Source: Combretum micranthum (Eukaryota; Streptophyta; Magnoliopsida; Myrtales; Combretaceae). Taken from it: a DNA stretch of 64,000 bases. The stretch lies in contig JAMXBD010001437.1 in the NCBI GenBank assembly GCA_024138025.1, positions 186,001 to 250,000 on the forward strand, written 5' to 3'. Of the stretch, positions 43,341-53,826 are shown in pieces. A program made the translations under genes and the position numbers. How positions within the stretch are numbered: position 1 is the first letter of the stretch; each line of letters starts with the position of its first letter. The notes beneath the pieces are model-generated. The model was given only the letters and a program-made list of their open reading frames with translations, ran no database searches and was not told the DNA's origin.

Positions 43341-44682
43341 TTCCCTCATATTGTTTCGGTGCATCGAGAGATTATTGCAGTTACAGCGAGACACCCACTC
43401 ATCAGCCATTGGGGTGCGACTTTTGATGTTACTTGTTCAGCGACCCACTCACTAATTAAGTATCGGGGATGTTTGGATCAACAAACCCATGGCCAGATAT
43501 GTTTTGCAATATCTTATTTGCTTCAACTTCGAACGTTTAGATTCTTCCATTAATTTATATTGTACTTTCTTTGTTGAACAGGTTGTTTAGGAGCCTTACA
43601 TTGATATCATAGACTCCTTGCCTCCATACTGTTGGGCAAGCAGTGACATTTAGCGTACACGAGTCCCATTGATGTACTTCCATATTGTTGAGCACTACTA
43701 TCCAGACAAAGTGCTATGACAGTTTGATACCTTCCAGTAGATCCCAGCTCCGCCTGCCGAGATGAGATTCGTCCATGAGATTGACATGCGAGGGCGATCG
43801 AAGTGGAATTGGCTATCGGAGCACGCCAGGTGGATAGCTGAGTGGGATGACAGGTGTGATAGCATTGTACAGCTGCCAGATATGCCTATTACTACATCTG
43901 ATGATTACTTTGACTGGTTTTATTCGATCACCAGGTACTGGATCAGTTGTACAGAAGCTATTATATGCTTCATGGTAAGCTTACTGACTACATAAGTTGT
44001 ATATGAAATGTGCTATGTGTTTTTTTATTCATTTATATACATGTTTGTTCTTGCTTGTAGGCGGATTTTATTCATAGAGTCCCCCACATGCCTCTAGAGA
44101 GCACTCCTGCCACTGCATGAGATGTCATTCATGTAGTGAATGAGTTCATGGGACTCAATTTGAATGATCTATTGCCACCAACAGCACCAGTATAGGATGA
44201 CCCACAGCCTCAGCCAGCACAAAACGACGTTTACATAGAGAGAGGTGTGGGTGGGGACGAAGTCAGGAGCGAGGCAGGGCCTGATAGTTAAAGATTCGAG
44301 ATGAGACTGAGCCATCTGACGTGTCAGGATTTGATCAGCCAGGTCCTTCCCAGTTCCTTCATGAAGAGCCTGGTCCATCATCTACATCCTACACTTATCT
44401 AGGAGACACTTCTATGCCAGACCCATCATACAGTGAGTTTCATACCCCTTAGCTCCATAGAAGAGGCGTCTATCACCATCACATGATATGGGGGAGCGAC
44501 TCATGCAGGTAGAGCTAGACCCTGTCCCATTTGGTCAGTACAGCCCTAGTGGTGGAGATGATGAAGGCACGCTTACACAGATTGATCCTTTGACATAGCA
44601 ACCCCATCTGCGTACACCATTCCTCCGAACATTTGTGAGACAAAGATGAGGGAGGCAGGCCAAACAGCAGCAGCAACGGTAG
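43341..44682 (+). pseudogene. Plant mobile domain gene, 3' part
   Basis: Continuation of 29523-30361 after the Athila-B insertion. VTARHPLISHWGA, LIKYRGCLDQQTHGQ (to about 43492), an intron, then EPYIDIIDSLPPYCW and FVHEIDMRGRSKWNWLSEH with WIAEWDDRC (about 43590-43860) follow the usual PMD order. A poly-Gln-like tail ends at TAG 44680-44682. The intron's donor reads CAG|ATATG where GTATG is expected, and the codon after its acceptor that should be Trp is TAG. Both are G-to-A changes, so the gene was dead even without the retrotransposon. Confidence 0.8.
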
Positions 44683-45044
44683 ATATTATTACATTTTTCC
44701 TTTTCTAGAGTGTTGTCTTCAAATTCTTACCTTCGATGACACTTGTTGTATATAGATTCTTAGCTTTTATGATTCTTGTACATCATTTTTCTCTATATAT
44801 TTGATGTATTTAAAGAAACATTTGGCTGTTCATTTATTATTATGTTTGTGCTTGCCTGGGTTGGGTTTGGAGGTGTGTTTGGATGCATTGGGTTATGTAG
44901 TCTGGAAGTTGTTTAGCCATGGTTGATGATAGTTAACAAATGATTTATATAGTTATTTACATATGATTTTGATAGGTTTTATTAACAATGTAAGAAGGAC
45001 TAATTTTTTGAGAAATAAGTGAGGGGGGAGGTAGTTGGTCTAAC
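44683..45044 (+). other. MULE 3' non-coding region
   Basis: T-rich sequence between the PMD stop and the right subterminal array; presumably the PMD 3' UTR. No specific signal identified. Confidence 0.45.
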
Positions 45045-45150
45045 TTCATCTCTTCAAGAGACGAGGATAGTCTTGTCCACTAATCTCGTCTCTTTAAGAG
45101 AGAAGGTCAATGACTAACGACCTCGTCTCTTGAAGAGAGGAGGTCAACCT
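45045..45150 (+). repeat. Right subterminal array of palindromic units
   Basis: Three units of the CATCTCTTCAAGAGACGAGG type, the same family as the six units at 25750-25975. Confidence 0.83.
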
Positions 45151-45151
45151 G

Positions 45152-45240
45152 CCTAAAACTGGGATTATTGTGATCCCATTGGCATTTTCGTAATTATTTT
45201 TAAAAACAATAATATTTTATTCCTTTTCCCTATGTTCTTC
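45152..45240 (+). repeat. Right terminal inverted repeat of the MULE
   Basis: Inverted partner of 25674-25765; the outer end is CCTTTTCCC followed by TSD TATGTTCTT (45241-45249). Confidence 0.88.
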
Positions 45241-46322
45241 ACTACTTCGACAAATGAAACATGTTATTGATTTATTAGAACAACTTTTCTTAGTCCATGA
45301 TGTCATATAAATTCATGCTTTACAGTTAAAATTCACTTCCATATAACGTTTCGTAGTGGTCACTCTTGGAAAGCCATGTAGCCAATGGGCAATGATGCAA
45401 GACACTCGACTTCATCGTCGCTATCAGACAAAAAAAAACAAAGTGAAGACATTTTCCTGTGAACCATTATACTCATGTCTAAGTAGTAAGAAATGAGCGA
45501 ATTAAGGGCCTAGCTATAACTCTTTTCGGTCCTTATAGCAAAGCGATTTAAAGAATACAGTTTGAAAAGGTTGTTTGTGAGTATATCATAGGATATTGCC
45601 TTGTAACATACCTTATGGGCAGAAGCTCTCAATATTTTAATACCATAATATACTCGATTATCATTTTTAAGACCATTCCTAAATCTGTATCTGTGAAACC
45701 ATTAAAACTTTTATATCCGTTTCTTTTATAGGACACAGCAATGTTACTGCATATCCTACTATCATTTATAGAAAACAAGAATGCTTACTTGAGAGGGAGA
45801 TTGATCCAATTGTATTGCTGTTTGAGTTTTCGGTTACATGCCCAGTATTCATGAGACTTTGTTCTAATATTGTGCAGTTCATTTCAGCAACCAGTTGCCA
45901 ATATATGACTGTTATCTGCCCCGAGTGGGAGCTCCTTTCAGCAACGCAAATAATGATCAGGTGTTAATCTGCTGAACCTTCCAGACCCTGGTGCTAATAA
46001 GAGGGAAGATCACTGAATAAAAGAATAAAAAAATACATCACAAATGTAATTACCCTGAAAAGGGTTGATTAACATAAGTTGTGGTTGCCTGCAATGGGTT
46101 TATAAATGAGAAAAGAACTGCAACTTTCCATATCTCAATTTATTGCTGACACAATGGATTTCAAAGTACAGCATACAGCCTAAAGAACTAATAAATTGCA
46201 ATGCATTAAGAGCATCACAGTTCATAATATGTTACTGCTTTCTATCACATATGAACTGCTAAACTGTAATAATTATTGTCTGGCTATGTGATGCTTGATT
46301 CTCTCTTATTAATGGACAAGGA

Positions 46323-46515
46323 TCATATGCTAAAAACATAATTTATGGTTGAAGATAACCCACTGGCCTCAGCAGAAAGTAAGTTGCTCTTTGCTCCTTC
46401 ACTGCAGTCTACCAAACCCAGGGCGGATTGAACCACAAGCATCGTTGAGACTTGCTTTTGTGATCTCATCCTCTCTGCAGCAGCTTTCAGCTGAATATAC
46501 TCTGCTCTAGAGTTT
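46323..46515 (-). CDS. Possible terminal exon, unidentified protein (minus strand)
   Basis: Read on the minus strand from an ATCAG acceptor-like site at 46516-46520, the frame is open for 63 codons to a TGA (46325-46323). Composition is protein-like: NSRAEYIQLKAAAERMRSQ, then TMLVVQSALGLVDCS. The start is helix-prone and rich in Ala, Lys, Glu and Arg. No family is recognised. It could be the last exon of a host gene or a gene fragment; only similarity searching can decide. Confidence 0.35.
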
Positions 46516-47046
46516 CTGATGTTAATTTATAATTTGCTTTGCATGACCAATGTATATGAAGCCTAAGCAATTTTATGTCTAGTAGTCCACCAGTTATTCA
46601 ATAAGTTTAAAGGGTCTATTTTTTGGTTGCAGCATATGATTGCCCAATTGTTTTGTTCATATAAGTTTTAAAGGATTGTAAGCTTAATCCATCTCATATT
46701 AACTCACAGTACAATTATCAAAGTTGCTAAGTTGTTATTGCCATATAAATATCAAAGCTTAACAACAAAAATCCACTACAGCTAAACTTCCCCTTTTTGA
46801 AATCTTTGGGAAGTACAAAATGCAAACACCGGTGAACTTAAAAAATGGTCAGCCAAGGACCCCCAAGACCTTGAATGTGTTCATTTGGTATCGAATGTAA
46901 TAGGAAGAGCATTGTAAATTAAGTAAATGTAACTATCTTTATTTCGAAGTCATTCTAGCTGCAAAAATCCATTGAAGGCTGCCTATTGAGATAGCAACAT
47001 GCAAATTTTGATTTTCATTAGCATATGCAATATGATTCACTTAATA

Positions 47047-47238
47047 TCATAATGAATAGAATGAACACCCTTGTAAACTGGTTGACGTCAGATCATCAAG
47101 GAAATCCTCCAGCATTGGAACCATTACTGCATTCATCAGTACAAAATCTGATTCTATGTATAGGGCATTGCTTAAAGTGCAAACAATATTTCTCTGAACA
47201 GTCTTCTGCCAGTATAATGCTGCTGATCTTTGGCACAT
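47047..47238 (-). CDS. Possible exon, unidentified protein (minus strand)
   Basis: Open minus-strand frame with a protein-like sequence: RSAALYWQKTVQRNIV, then YIESDFVLMNAVMVPMLEDF, with regularly spaced hydrophobics. Splice sites are not clear-cut. It lies on the same strand as the segments at 46323, 47332 and 47946 and may belong to the same gene. Function unknown. Confidence 0.3.
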   Translation of the reverse strand: MCQRSAALYWQKTVQRNIVCTLSNALYIESDFVLMNAVMVPMLEDFLDDLTSTSLQGCSFYSL

Positions 47239-47331
47239 AAATTCACTAGCTTTCTACATCATCTTCTATTTCAACTCCTTTACAAGTCATCAAACCACTT
47301 TATCCTGATAGAACCTTTTCCCCCTTCATAC

Positions 47332-47412
47332 ATGTGCCTTCATCCGATTCTCTGCTAATAATTCATGAAGTTGTGATATCCTGTTTACCTTGGGGGTGCT
47401 TTGGGTTGGCAC
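47332..47412 (-). CDS. Possible 81-bp exon (minus strand)
   Basis: On the minus strand it is bounded by TTGCTTAG|GTGCC and GCACAT|GTATGAAG and is open throughout. It reads SQLHELLAENRMKAH in its second half, a helix-prone segment. An alternative reading treats it as a C-terminus with a 1-nt change in the adjacent C run. Unidentified. Confidence 0.3.
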
Positions 47413-47945
47413 CTAAGCAATGATGACTGATGAGGTACTTCAGTTGGAGGATGCAAAACACGAATCATCAGGCAAGATAGTCCATAACATTTTGCAAACT
47501 AGATGACTCTTGTTCTCACCAATAGTTTCTACTTTAATATACCCAGATTAGAAGGAATAGAACAAGAACATAATGGCCATCCAAAACAAGTTGGACAAGT
47601 TAGCTCGCTTTAGCTCAAAATTTTAGAACTAGCAATACAGTGTCAGGCCACTGAAGGAATGAAAAAATGCTCCATTACTCACAAAAAGAGAAAGCATCAT
47701 CAATTCATCATTACATTGACATTAACCATGCCAAAGCACAATGGCATTCTTACTCTTAAACACACTGTTCTTCTCTTAATTGAGTTTTTACCAGTATTCT
47801 TAAGGAAATAACAGAAAGGAACCTGCTTTAGAAAAGCAGGAAAAAATTGATATATCGTACCATGGGATTTAGTAAAACATTCCTTGTACAATTCAACAAT
47901 TTTGTTAATATAATTAGACCTTCTGGACATGAGGTAACGATTTAC

Positions 47946-48011
47946 CTGATTATTGTGCCACACTTCTTCTTCCTGTAGTTTACATTGCAAGGTTGCAAGA
48001 CTGCATCACAC
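47946..48011 (-). CDS. Possible 66-bp exon (minus strand)
   Basis: Strong splice-like borders on the minus strand: ATTTTTTGCAG|GTGTG on entry and AATCAG|GTAAATC on exit. One frame is open (CDAVLQPCNVNYRKKKCG). Too short to identify. Confidence 0.3.
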
Positions 48012-48555
48012 CTGCAAAAAATATCCAAATATAAGAAGCTTATGACTAGAACAAATAAAATGAAATGAAATTTAGGATAACAATGAGCTACGGTTCAACT
48101 ATCACAGTTCAAATTAAGTGTTGCCCAGCATTTTTTTGGATATCCTTAGTTATCAGGGACATCGATATTCAAAGGCTAGAAAAATAAAAAGAACTCCAGA
48201 ACTTCTAGGAAAAGCGCATGGACAAGTGCATGAAACCTTCAAGAGTAAATTCCAAAATTATAACACATTTTGCTTGTAATTCCACACGGAAAAGCACACG
48301 GAAAGGTACATGAAGCCTTCTGGGAAAAGCACATGGTAAGGTGCATGAACCAGCTAACTGCATGTCCGTTAAGGGTGCTTTGCCGGTATGTTACCGTCTC
48401 CTTGACTAGGAATTGAACTATCCGCGACTTTGTTACAGCTGATACCAGAGATTTGTGAGGAAGCAACACTTGCTATACTCTCTATCCTTGTAATTCCACC
48501 AACATCCCATCCATTATATCATCCATTGCCTCAGCGTAACTTTACGAATCATCAG

Positions 48556-48628
48556 GAAAAGCGCTGCATTGGAAACTACGGGTAGAATCATGCTATGATG
48601 TGGAAACTAGAAAGACTGCTAGAAGAGC
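48556..48628 (+). pseudogene. Exon-like segment interrupted by the copia element, left part
   Basis: After an ATCAG acceptor-like site the plus strand is open and, counting the duplicated AGAAGAGCT once, continues in frame at 53153 to a TAA at 53240-53242. The left part reads ALHWKLRVESCYDVETRK. No protein family is recognised. If real, this is the 3' end of a host gene disrupted by the insertion. Confidence 0.4.
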
Positions 48629-48886
48629 TGGGGGCCCGATGAAAAATTTTTTTAAAGGGTATTTCAGGCAATTTACGTAAAATTATCATTAGGGTTACTT
48701 CCCATATAAATACCCAATCAATGTAATATAACAGTGATTCTCTCTCTCTCATTTTTAATTGGTGAAAATCCTGGCTTGGTAGCGCCCCCAGACGTAGTCA
48801 CAATCCATGACGAATTGGGTAAATAATTTTGTGTCTTTGTCATTTCAATCTTTATTTTTCATCTTCGTCTTTCTTTATTCCTTACA
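48629..48886 (+). repeat. 5' LTR of the copia element
   Basis: Matches 52883-53143 with few differences; ends TTATTCCTTACA. Confidence 0.9.
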
Positions 48887-48888
48887 AC

Positions 48889-48900
48889 TGGTATGAGAGC
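48889..48900 (+). other. Primer binding site, initiator tRNA-Met type
   Basis: TGGTATGAGAGC differs from TGGTATCAGAGC at one base and lies two bases after the LTR. Confidence 0.85.
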
Positions 48901-48919
48901 AAGATTCAGTGGGATAGAT

Positions 48920-51900
48920 ATGATGGGTGATGGAAAATCACCGATTGAAAAGTTTGATGGAGCAGATTTCGGATTCTGGAAGATGCAGATCGAGGATTAC
49001 CTGTATGGTAAAGATTTGTATCAGCCTCTGGGTACGAAACCAGAGAGCATGAAGGATGAAGACTGGAAATTGTTGGATAGGAAGGCGATGAGCGTGATTC
49101 GCTTGTCTCTGTCTAGGAACGTTGCGCTTCATACAACAAAAGAGAAAACCACTAAGGAGATGCAGGAGACTTTATCGAAGATGTACGAGAAGCCATCAGC
49201 AATAAACAAGGTTCATCTGATACGGCGTCTCTTCAACCTAAAGATGTCAGAGAATCCTGTGGTTGCCGATCATCTTAACGAGTTCAATTTGATCACAACC
49301 CAATTAAGCTCTGTGGATATTGATTTCGATGATGAGGTCCAAGCCCTAATTTTGCTGTCTTCCTTACCGGAGAGTTGGAGCGGAACAGGTACAGCTGTCA
49401 GTGCTTCATCGGGGAAAGAGAAGTTAAAATTTGACGAAGTAAGAGATCTGATCATTAGTGAAGAAATTCGCAAGAAGGAATTAGGTATTACTTCAGGGTC
49501 AGTTTTGAACACAGGAAATAGGGGCAGATCTGATTCTAAGAAAACGAATCGGGGTAGATCGAATTCAAGAGGTCGGAGCAGAGGAAGAAGTGTATCGAAA
49601 AGGGACTTGAGTAAAATCAAGTGTTGGAACTGTCAGAAATATGGTCACTTCAAGAATCAGTGCACAACACCGAAGGATAAGAAGGAGGCAAACGCAACAG
49701 TAGATGAAATCAAAGATGCATTAATTTTGAGTGTGAGCAGTCCATTGGAATCGTGGGTTTTGGATTCTGGAGCATAATTTCATTCTTGCAGTGATGCAGA
49801 GTTAATGGAAGGATATACTTCTGGTGATTTTGGTAAGGTCTATCTTACTGATGACGAACCTCTGAAAATCGTAGGGAAAGGAGATGTTCAGATCAAAACA
49901 CCGAATGGATCTGTATTGCAGTTGCATGGCGTAAGACATATCCCTGGGTTGAAGAGAAATTTACTCTCGGTTGGGCAGTTAGATGATGAAGGTTATGTTG
50001 TAATCTTTGGCTGCAATAATTGGAAAATTACAAAAGGAGCCATGGTAGTGGCTTGAGGCAAGAAGGAGGATACATTGTATACGACGGCAAATTCTAAGGA
50101 TAGTATTGCTCTTATAGGAGCAAACAGTGATGTAGATTTGTGGCATTACCGGCTAGGTCACATGAGTGAGAAAGGGATGAAGGAGCTGTGTTCAAAAGGA
50201 AAGTTGCTAGACCTCAAGACAACTGAAGTCGGATTGTGTGAGGAGTGTGTACTCGGGAAACAGAAGAGGGTGAGTTTCTCGAAGGCTGGCAGAACTTTGA
50301 GAAAGCAGAAGCTTGAGTTGGTACACAGTAACTTATGGGGACCAGCGCCAGTGACATCTCTTGGTAGTGTTTCATATTACATGACTTTTATTGATGATTC
50401 CACTAGAAAGGTATGGGTTTATTTTCTAAAAAATAAATCTGATGCTTCTAATACCTTTAGAAAGTGGAAAGCTCTTGTAGAAGTAGAAACAAGCCTGAAA
50501 GTGAAGTGTTTGAGATCTGACAATGGTGGTGAATATGAGCTCAGTGAGTTCAAAGAATTTTGTGCTAATAATGGTATTCGCATGGAAAAGACTGTGCCTG
50601 GAACCCCTCAACATAATGGCATTGCAGAACGCATGAACAAAACACTTAATGAACGTGCTAGGTGCATGAGGTTGAAGTATGCGTTACCCAAGATGTTTTG
50701 GGCAGATGCAGTTAACACTGCTGCCTTCTTGATCAATAGAGGACCATCAGCTCCTTTGGAGAACGGCATACCAGAGGAGGCTTGGAGTGGTAAAGAGGTA
50801 AACCTGTCGTTGCTTCGAGTATTTGGTTATGTTGCTTATGTTTATGTTGATACTGCTGCTAGAACTAAATTAGATGCTAAATCTGTTAAATGTACGTTTA
50901 TTGGATATGGCAGTGATGAGTTTGGTTATAGATTCTGGGATGAATGTAATCGGAAATTTATTCATAGTCGAGATGTCATATTTAATGAGCAGGTTTTGTA
51001 CAAGGACAGATTGGGTGCACCAGATTCTGACAGTGCAGGTACCTAGGTTGTTGAGTTAGATATTTCGAACTCAGGTGGGAGCAAGGCTGTTCAGAATGAT
51101 GAGGTTGTTATTGAGGCAGAGCAGAGTACAATGTGGCCTATAGCACCGTTGCGGAGGTCTACCAGAGTGTGTGGTTCGCCAGACAGCTATTCACTGTCTA
51201 GTTATTACCTATTGTTAACTAATGGTGGTGAACCTGAATGTTACGCAGAGGCTAGCAAGGGACAGAATCGAGCCAAGTGGAAGCTTGTGATGGATGATGA
51301 AATGGACTCATTGTTATCCAATGATACTTGGGAACTTGTCGAGCTTCCAAAGGGCAAGAAACCATTGCATAATAAATGGGTCTATAGAATTAAGCAGGAG
51401 GTTGATGGAAGCAAGCGTTACAAGGCAAGGCTGGTTGTGAAAGGGTTTCAGCAGAGACATGGTATTGACTATACTGACATTTTTACTCCTGTTGTGAAGC
51501 TAACCACTATACGTATTGTGTTGAGTATGGTGGCTGCAGAAAACTTGTTATTGGAGCAAATGGATGTAAAAACAGTCTTCCTCCATGGTGATTTGGAGGA
51601 AGATATATACATGATGCAACCAGAAGGATACTTGTCAGAGGGTAACACCGACCTTGTGTGTAAGCTCAAGAAGAGTTTATATGGCTTGAAATAGGGTTCG
51701 AGACAGTGGTACAATAAGTTTGATGGGTTTATGCAAGAAATTGACTTTATCAGATGCAATGCCGACCATTGTTGCTACTTCAAGAGATTTGACCAAAGCT
51801 ATATCATCCTACTACCGTATGTAGATGATATGTTGATAGTAGGGTCCAGTGCTCAAGAAGTGAGTAAATTGAAGAAGCAGTTTTCCGAGCAATTTGCTAT

Positions 51901-52783
51901 GAAGGAACTTGGAGAGGCTAAGCAAATTTTGGGTATGCATATCATTCGAGACAAAGAGGCGAAGAAGTTGTATCTTTCACAGGCTTAGTACATCGAGAAA
52001 GTATTAAAGCAGTTTAATATGGAAGATGCTAAGCCAATGAGTATCCTGCTAGGTAGTTAGTTTAAACTATCTAGCAAAGAGCCACTTAGGAGTGAGGAGG
52101 AATGAACCCATATGAAGAAGATTCCGTATGCTTCAGTGATTGGAAGCATTATGTATGCCATGGTTTGTACGAGACCAGATATTGCGTATGCAGTGGGAGT
52201 TGTTAGCCGTTTTATGAGTGATCCGGGCAAACAGCATTGGGAAGCACTGAAATGGATCCTTAGGTACTTAAGAGGTACTACAGATAGGAGTTTGTGTTTT
52301 GAAGGCAAGGATTGTGAGTTAGCAGGATATGTTGATGCAAATTTGGCGTCCAGTGATCTAGATAAGAGACGGAGTACAACTGGGTATGTATTTACTTTGG
52401 GTGGTATAGCAATATCTTGGGGTTCTAAGTTGCAGAAGATTATAGCCTTGTCTACTACAAAAGTAGAGTATGTGGCAGTGACAAAGGTAAGTAAAGGGAT
52501 GGTATGGTTGCAAAATTTCTTAAGTGAATTGAGGAAAAAGCATAAGATTGGTACCCTATACAGTGACAGTCAGAGTGCTATTTTCTTGGCTAAGAATCCA
52601 GCATTTCATTCAAGAACGAAGCATATTAAGTTGAAGTATCATTACATACGACATCTCTTGGAAAGAAAGATCTTGTAGCTAGTGAAGATTCAAGGGAGCG
52701 AGAATCCTGCTGACATGTTGACTAAGGTTGTGACCTTAGAGAAGTTGAAGCTATGCATGGCTTCAACTGGGCTTGGAACTTGA
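48920..52783 (+). pseudogene. Copia gag-pol polyprotein, broken only by nonsense codons
   Basis: The start is placed at ATG 48920; the ATG at 48893 lies within the primer site. Gag (UBN2-type: FDGADFGFWKMQIEDYL) ends with the zinc knuckle CWNCQKYGHFKNQC (about 49621-49662). Protease active site VLDSGA (49758-49774) is followed at once by a stop. Integrase has HYRLGH with CEECVLGK, then HSNLWGP, where Asn replaces the catalytic Asp, RSDNGGEY and HNGIAERMN (about 50140-50640). RT has DVKTVFLHGDLEED, SLYGLK-stop and YVDDMLIVG (51560-51845). RNase H has VDANLASSD and STTKVEY, where Lys replaces the usual Glu. Premature stops: 49775, 50054, 51044, 51692, 51986, 52058, 52103 and 52676. No frameshift was found. 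Confidence 0.92.
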
Positions 52784-52860
52784 AGAAAAGACTTGGCGCT
52801 ACCATTTGGTGCAAGTTATTGATGAGAGATTGAGGAGTTGCTTACATGAGATTCAGTCTC

Positions 52861-52872
52861 CAGGTGGGAGAT
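52861..52872 (+). other. Polypurine tract of the copia element
   Basis: CAGGTGGGAGAT directly before the 3' LTR start TGTTGGG, as usual in Tnt1-like elements. Confidence 0.85.
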
Positions 52873-53143
52873 TGTTGGGTTGTGGAGCCTGAATACTATA
52901 CATTTTTTTAAAAGGGTATTTCAGGCAGTTCACGTAAAATTATCATTAGAGTTACTTCCCATATAAATACCCAATCAATATAATGTAACAGTGACTCTCT
53001 CTCTCTCATTTTTAATTAGTGAAAATCCTGGATTCGTAGCGCTCACAAACGTAGTCACAATCCGTGACGAACTGGGTAAACAAGTTTATGTCTTTGTCGT
53101 TTCAATCTTTATTTTTCGTCTTCGTCTTTCTTTATTCCTTACA
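52873..53143 (+). repeat. 3' LTR of the copia element
   Basis: Starts TGTTGGGTTG, ends TTATTCCTTACA; partner of 48629-48886. Confidence 0.92.
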
Positions 53144-53242
53144 AGAAGAGCTAATCCATCTGAAGACGTCTTGACCTTCACATATCATCCATCATATTTT
53201 CAAGATCCTCATCAAAATTATCATCAAGGAGTTAGCACTTAA
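53144..53242 (+). pseudogene. Exon-like segment interrupted by the copia element, right part
   Basis: Continues the frame of 48556-48628 and ends at TAA 53240-53242, reading NPSEDVLTFTYHPSYFQ before a His/Gln-rich end. The first nine bases are the duplicated AGAAGAGCT. Confidence 0.4.
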
Positions 53243-53826
53243 ACCACGGGTTAACCATATGCATCCACCATCTTCTGTAGTAGATCATTAAAACTTACAT
53301 CTCTTCTAGGACTAATGATGAAGTGGAAGAAGTGGCAAACAACTACAGTAGGGTAAAGATTGGCCAATGATAGTCCTATAATTATAAGTCTTTATCTAAA
53401 AGAATAAGCTAACTCGAAAAAAATAACTATCTTTGGTGGTGAGCTAGTCGATTTTTGGGCAAATTACTTCGTTTATGGCTTCAAATAGGCAATTTTTACA
53501 TTTTGGGTAGATCTTATTTTTGTTATAACTTTTTATAAGAATATTAGTTTTGCACGCATCTATGGCGTTAGTTTTGTTTTTTCATGTACTTGTTTCAAGA
53601 CCTTTTTTTTTTTTTTTGACAGTTTCAATTTTATTTATGGCAGCTTTTAAGCTAATCTACATATTGTATGGCCCAAGGCAAATGGATAGATAAATATATA
53701 ATTATTTTCAGTAAAATTTCAAAGCCATCATTGCTCTCTTTGCAAATTTCAAATTCATCATAGAATTTCATTTTTTGAGGCCATTAGTCTAAGTATTCTT
53801 AGAATCAATAGGCTTTTGAAGATCTC
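53243..53826. other. Intergenic stretch, nothing assigned
   Basis: AT-rich; no coding region or repeat recognised. Ends at the left edge of Athila-C. Confidence 0.45.

Larger units (their letters stand above)
25674..45240 (+). mobile_element. Mutator-like element carrying transposase and plant mobile domain gene
   Basis: Long terminal inverted repeats start AGGAAAAGGAATAAAATATT on the left and, on the minus strand, GGGAAAAGGAATAAAATATT on the right. Target site copies TATATTCTT (25665-25673) and TATGTTCTT (45241-45249) match at 8 of 9 bases, the TSD length of Mutator elements. Inside are a decayed MuDR-type transposase and, downstream on the same strand, a decayed plant-mobile-domain gene. 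Athila-B (30362-43335) is inserted in the latter. Without that insertion the MULE is about 6.6 kb. Stops in both genes show it cannot move on its own. Confidence 0.9.
45250..48555. other. Stretch resembling host genic or intergenic DNA
   Basis: No transposon hallmarks. Exon-like segments on the minus strand (separate entries) and one on the plus strand at the right edge suggest remnants of ordinary genes. At 48205-48355 a GGAAAAGC(A/G)CA(C/T)GG...TGCATGAA(A/G)CC motif is repeated three times imperfectly. Confidence 0.4.
48629..53143 (+). mobile_element. Tnt1-like Ty1/copia retrotransposon (4.5 kb)
   Basis: Short LTRs (258 bp at 48629-48886; 271 bp at 52873-53143), a tRNA-Met primer site at 48889-48900, one long gag-pol frame and a CAGGTGGGAGATTG polypurine tract. 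The 5' LTR lacks the first ten bases seen in the 3' copy (TGTTGGGTTG), or they have changed beyond recognition. The 9-mer AGAAGAGCT flanks both sides (48621-48629 and 53144-53152; the last base overlaps the LTR start). A 5-bp TSD is usual, so the exact left edge is uncertain. All coding lies in one frame, interrupted only by stop codons. Confidence 0.93.

Noticed and set aside
48893..48919. First ATG of the copia polyprotein frame
   Set aside because: It overlaps the tRNA primer binding site; the ATG at 48920 fits the family start better.
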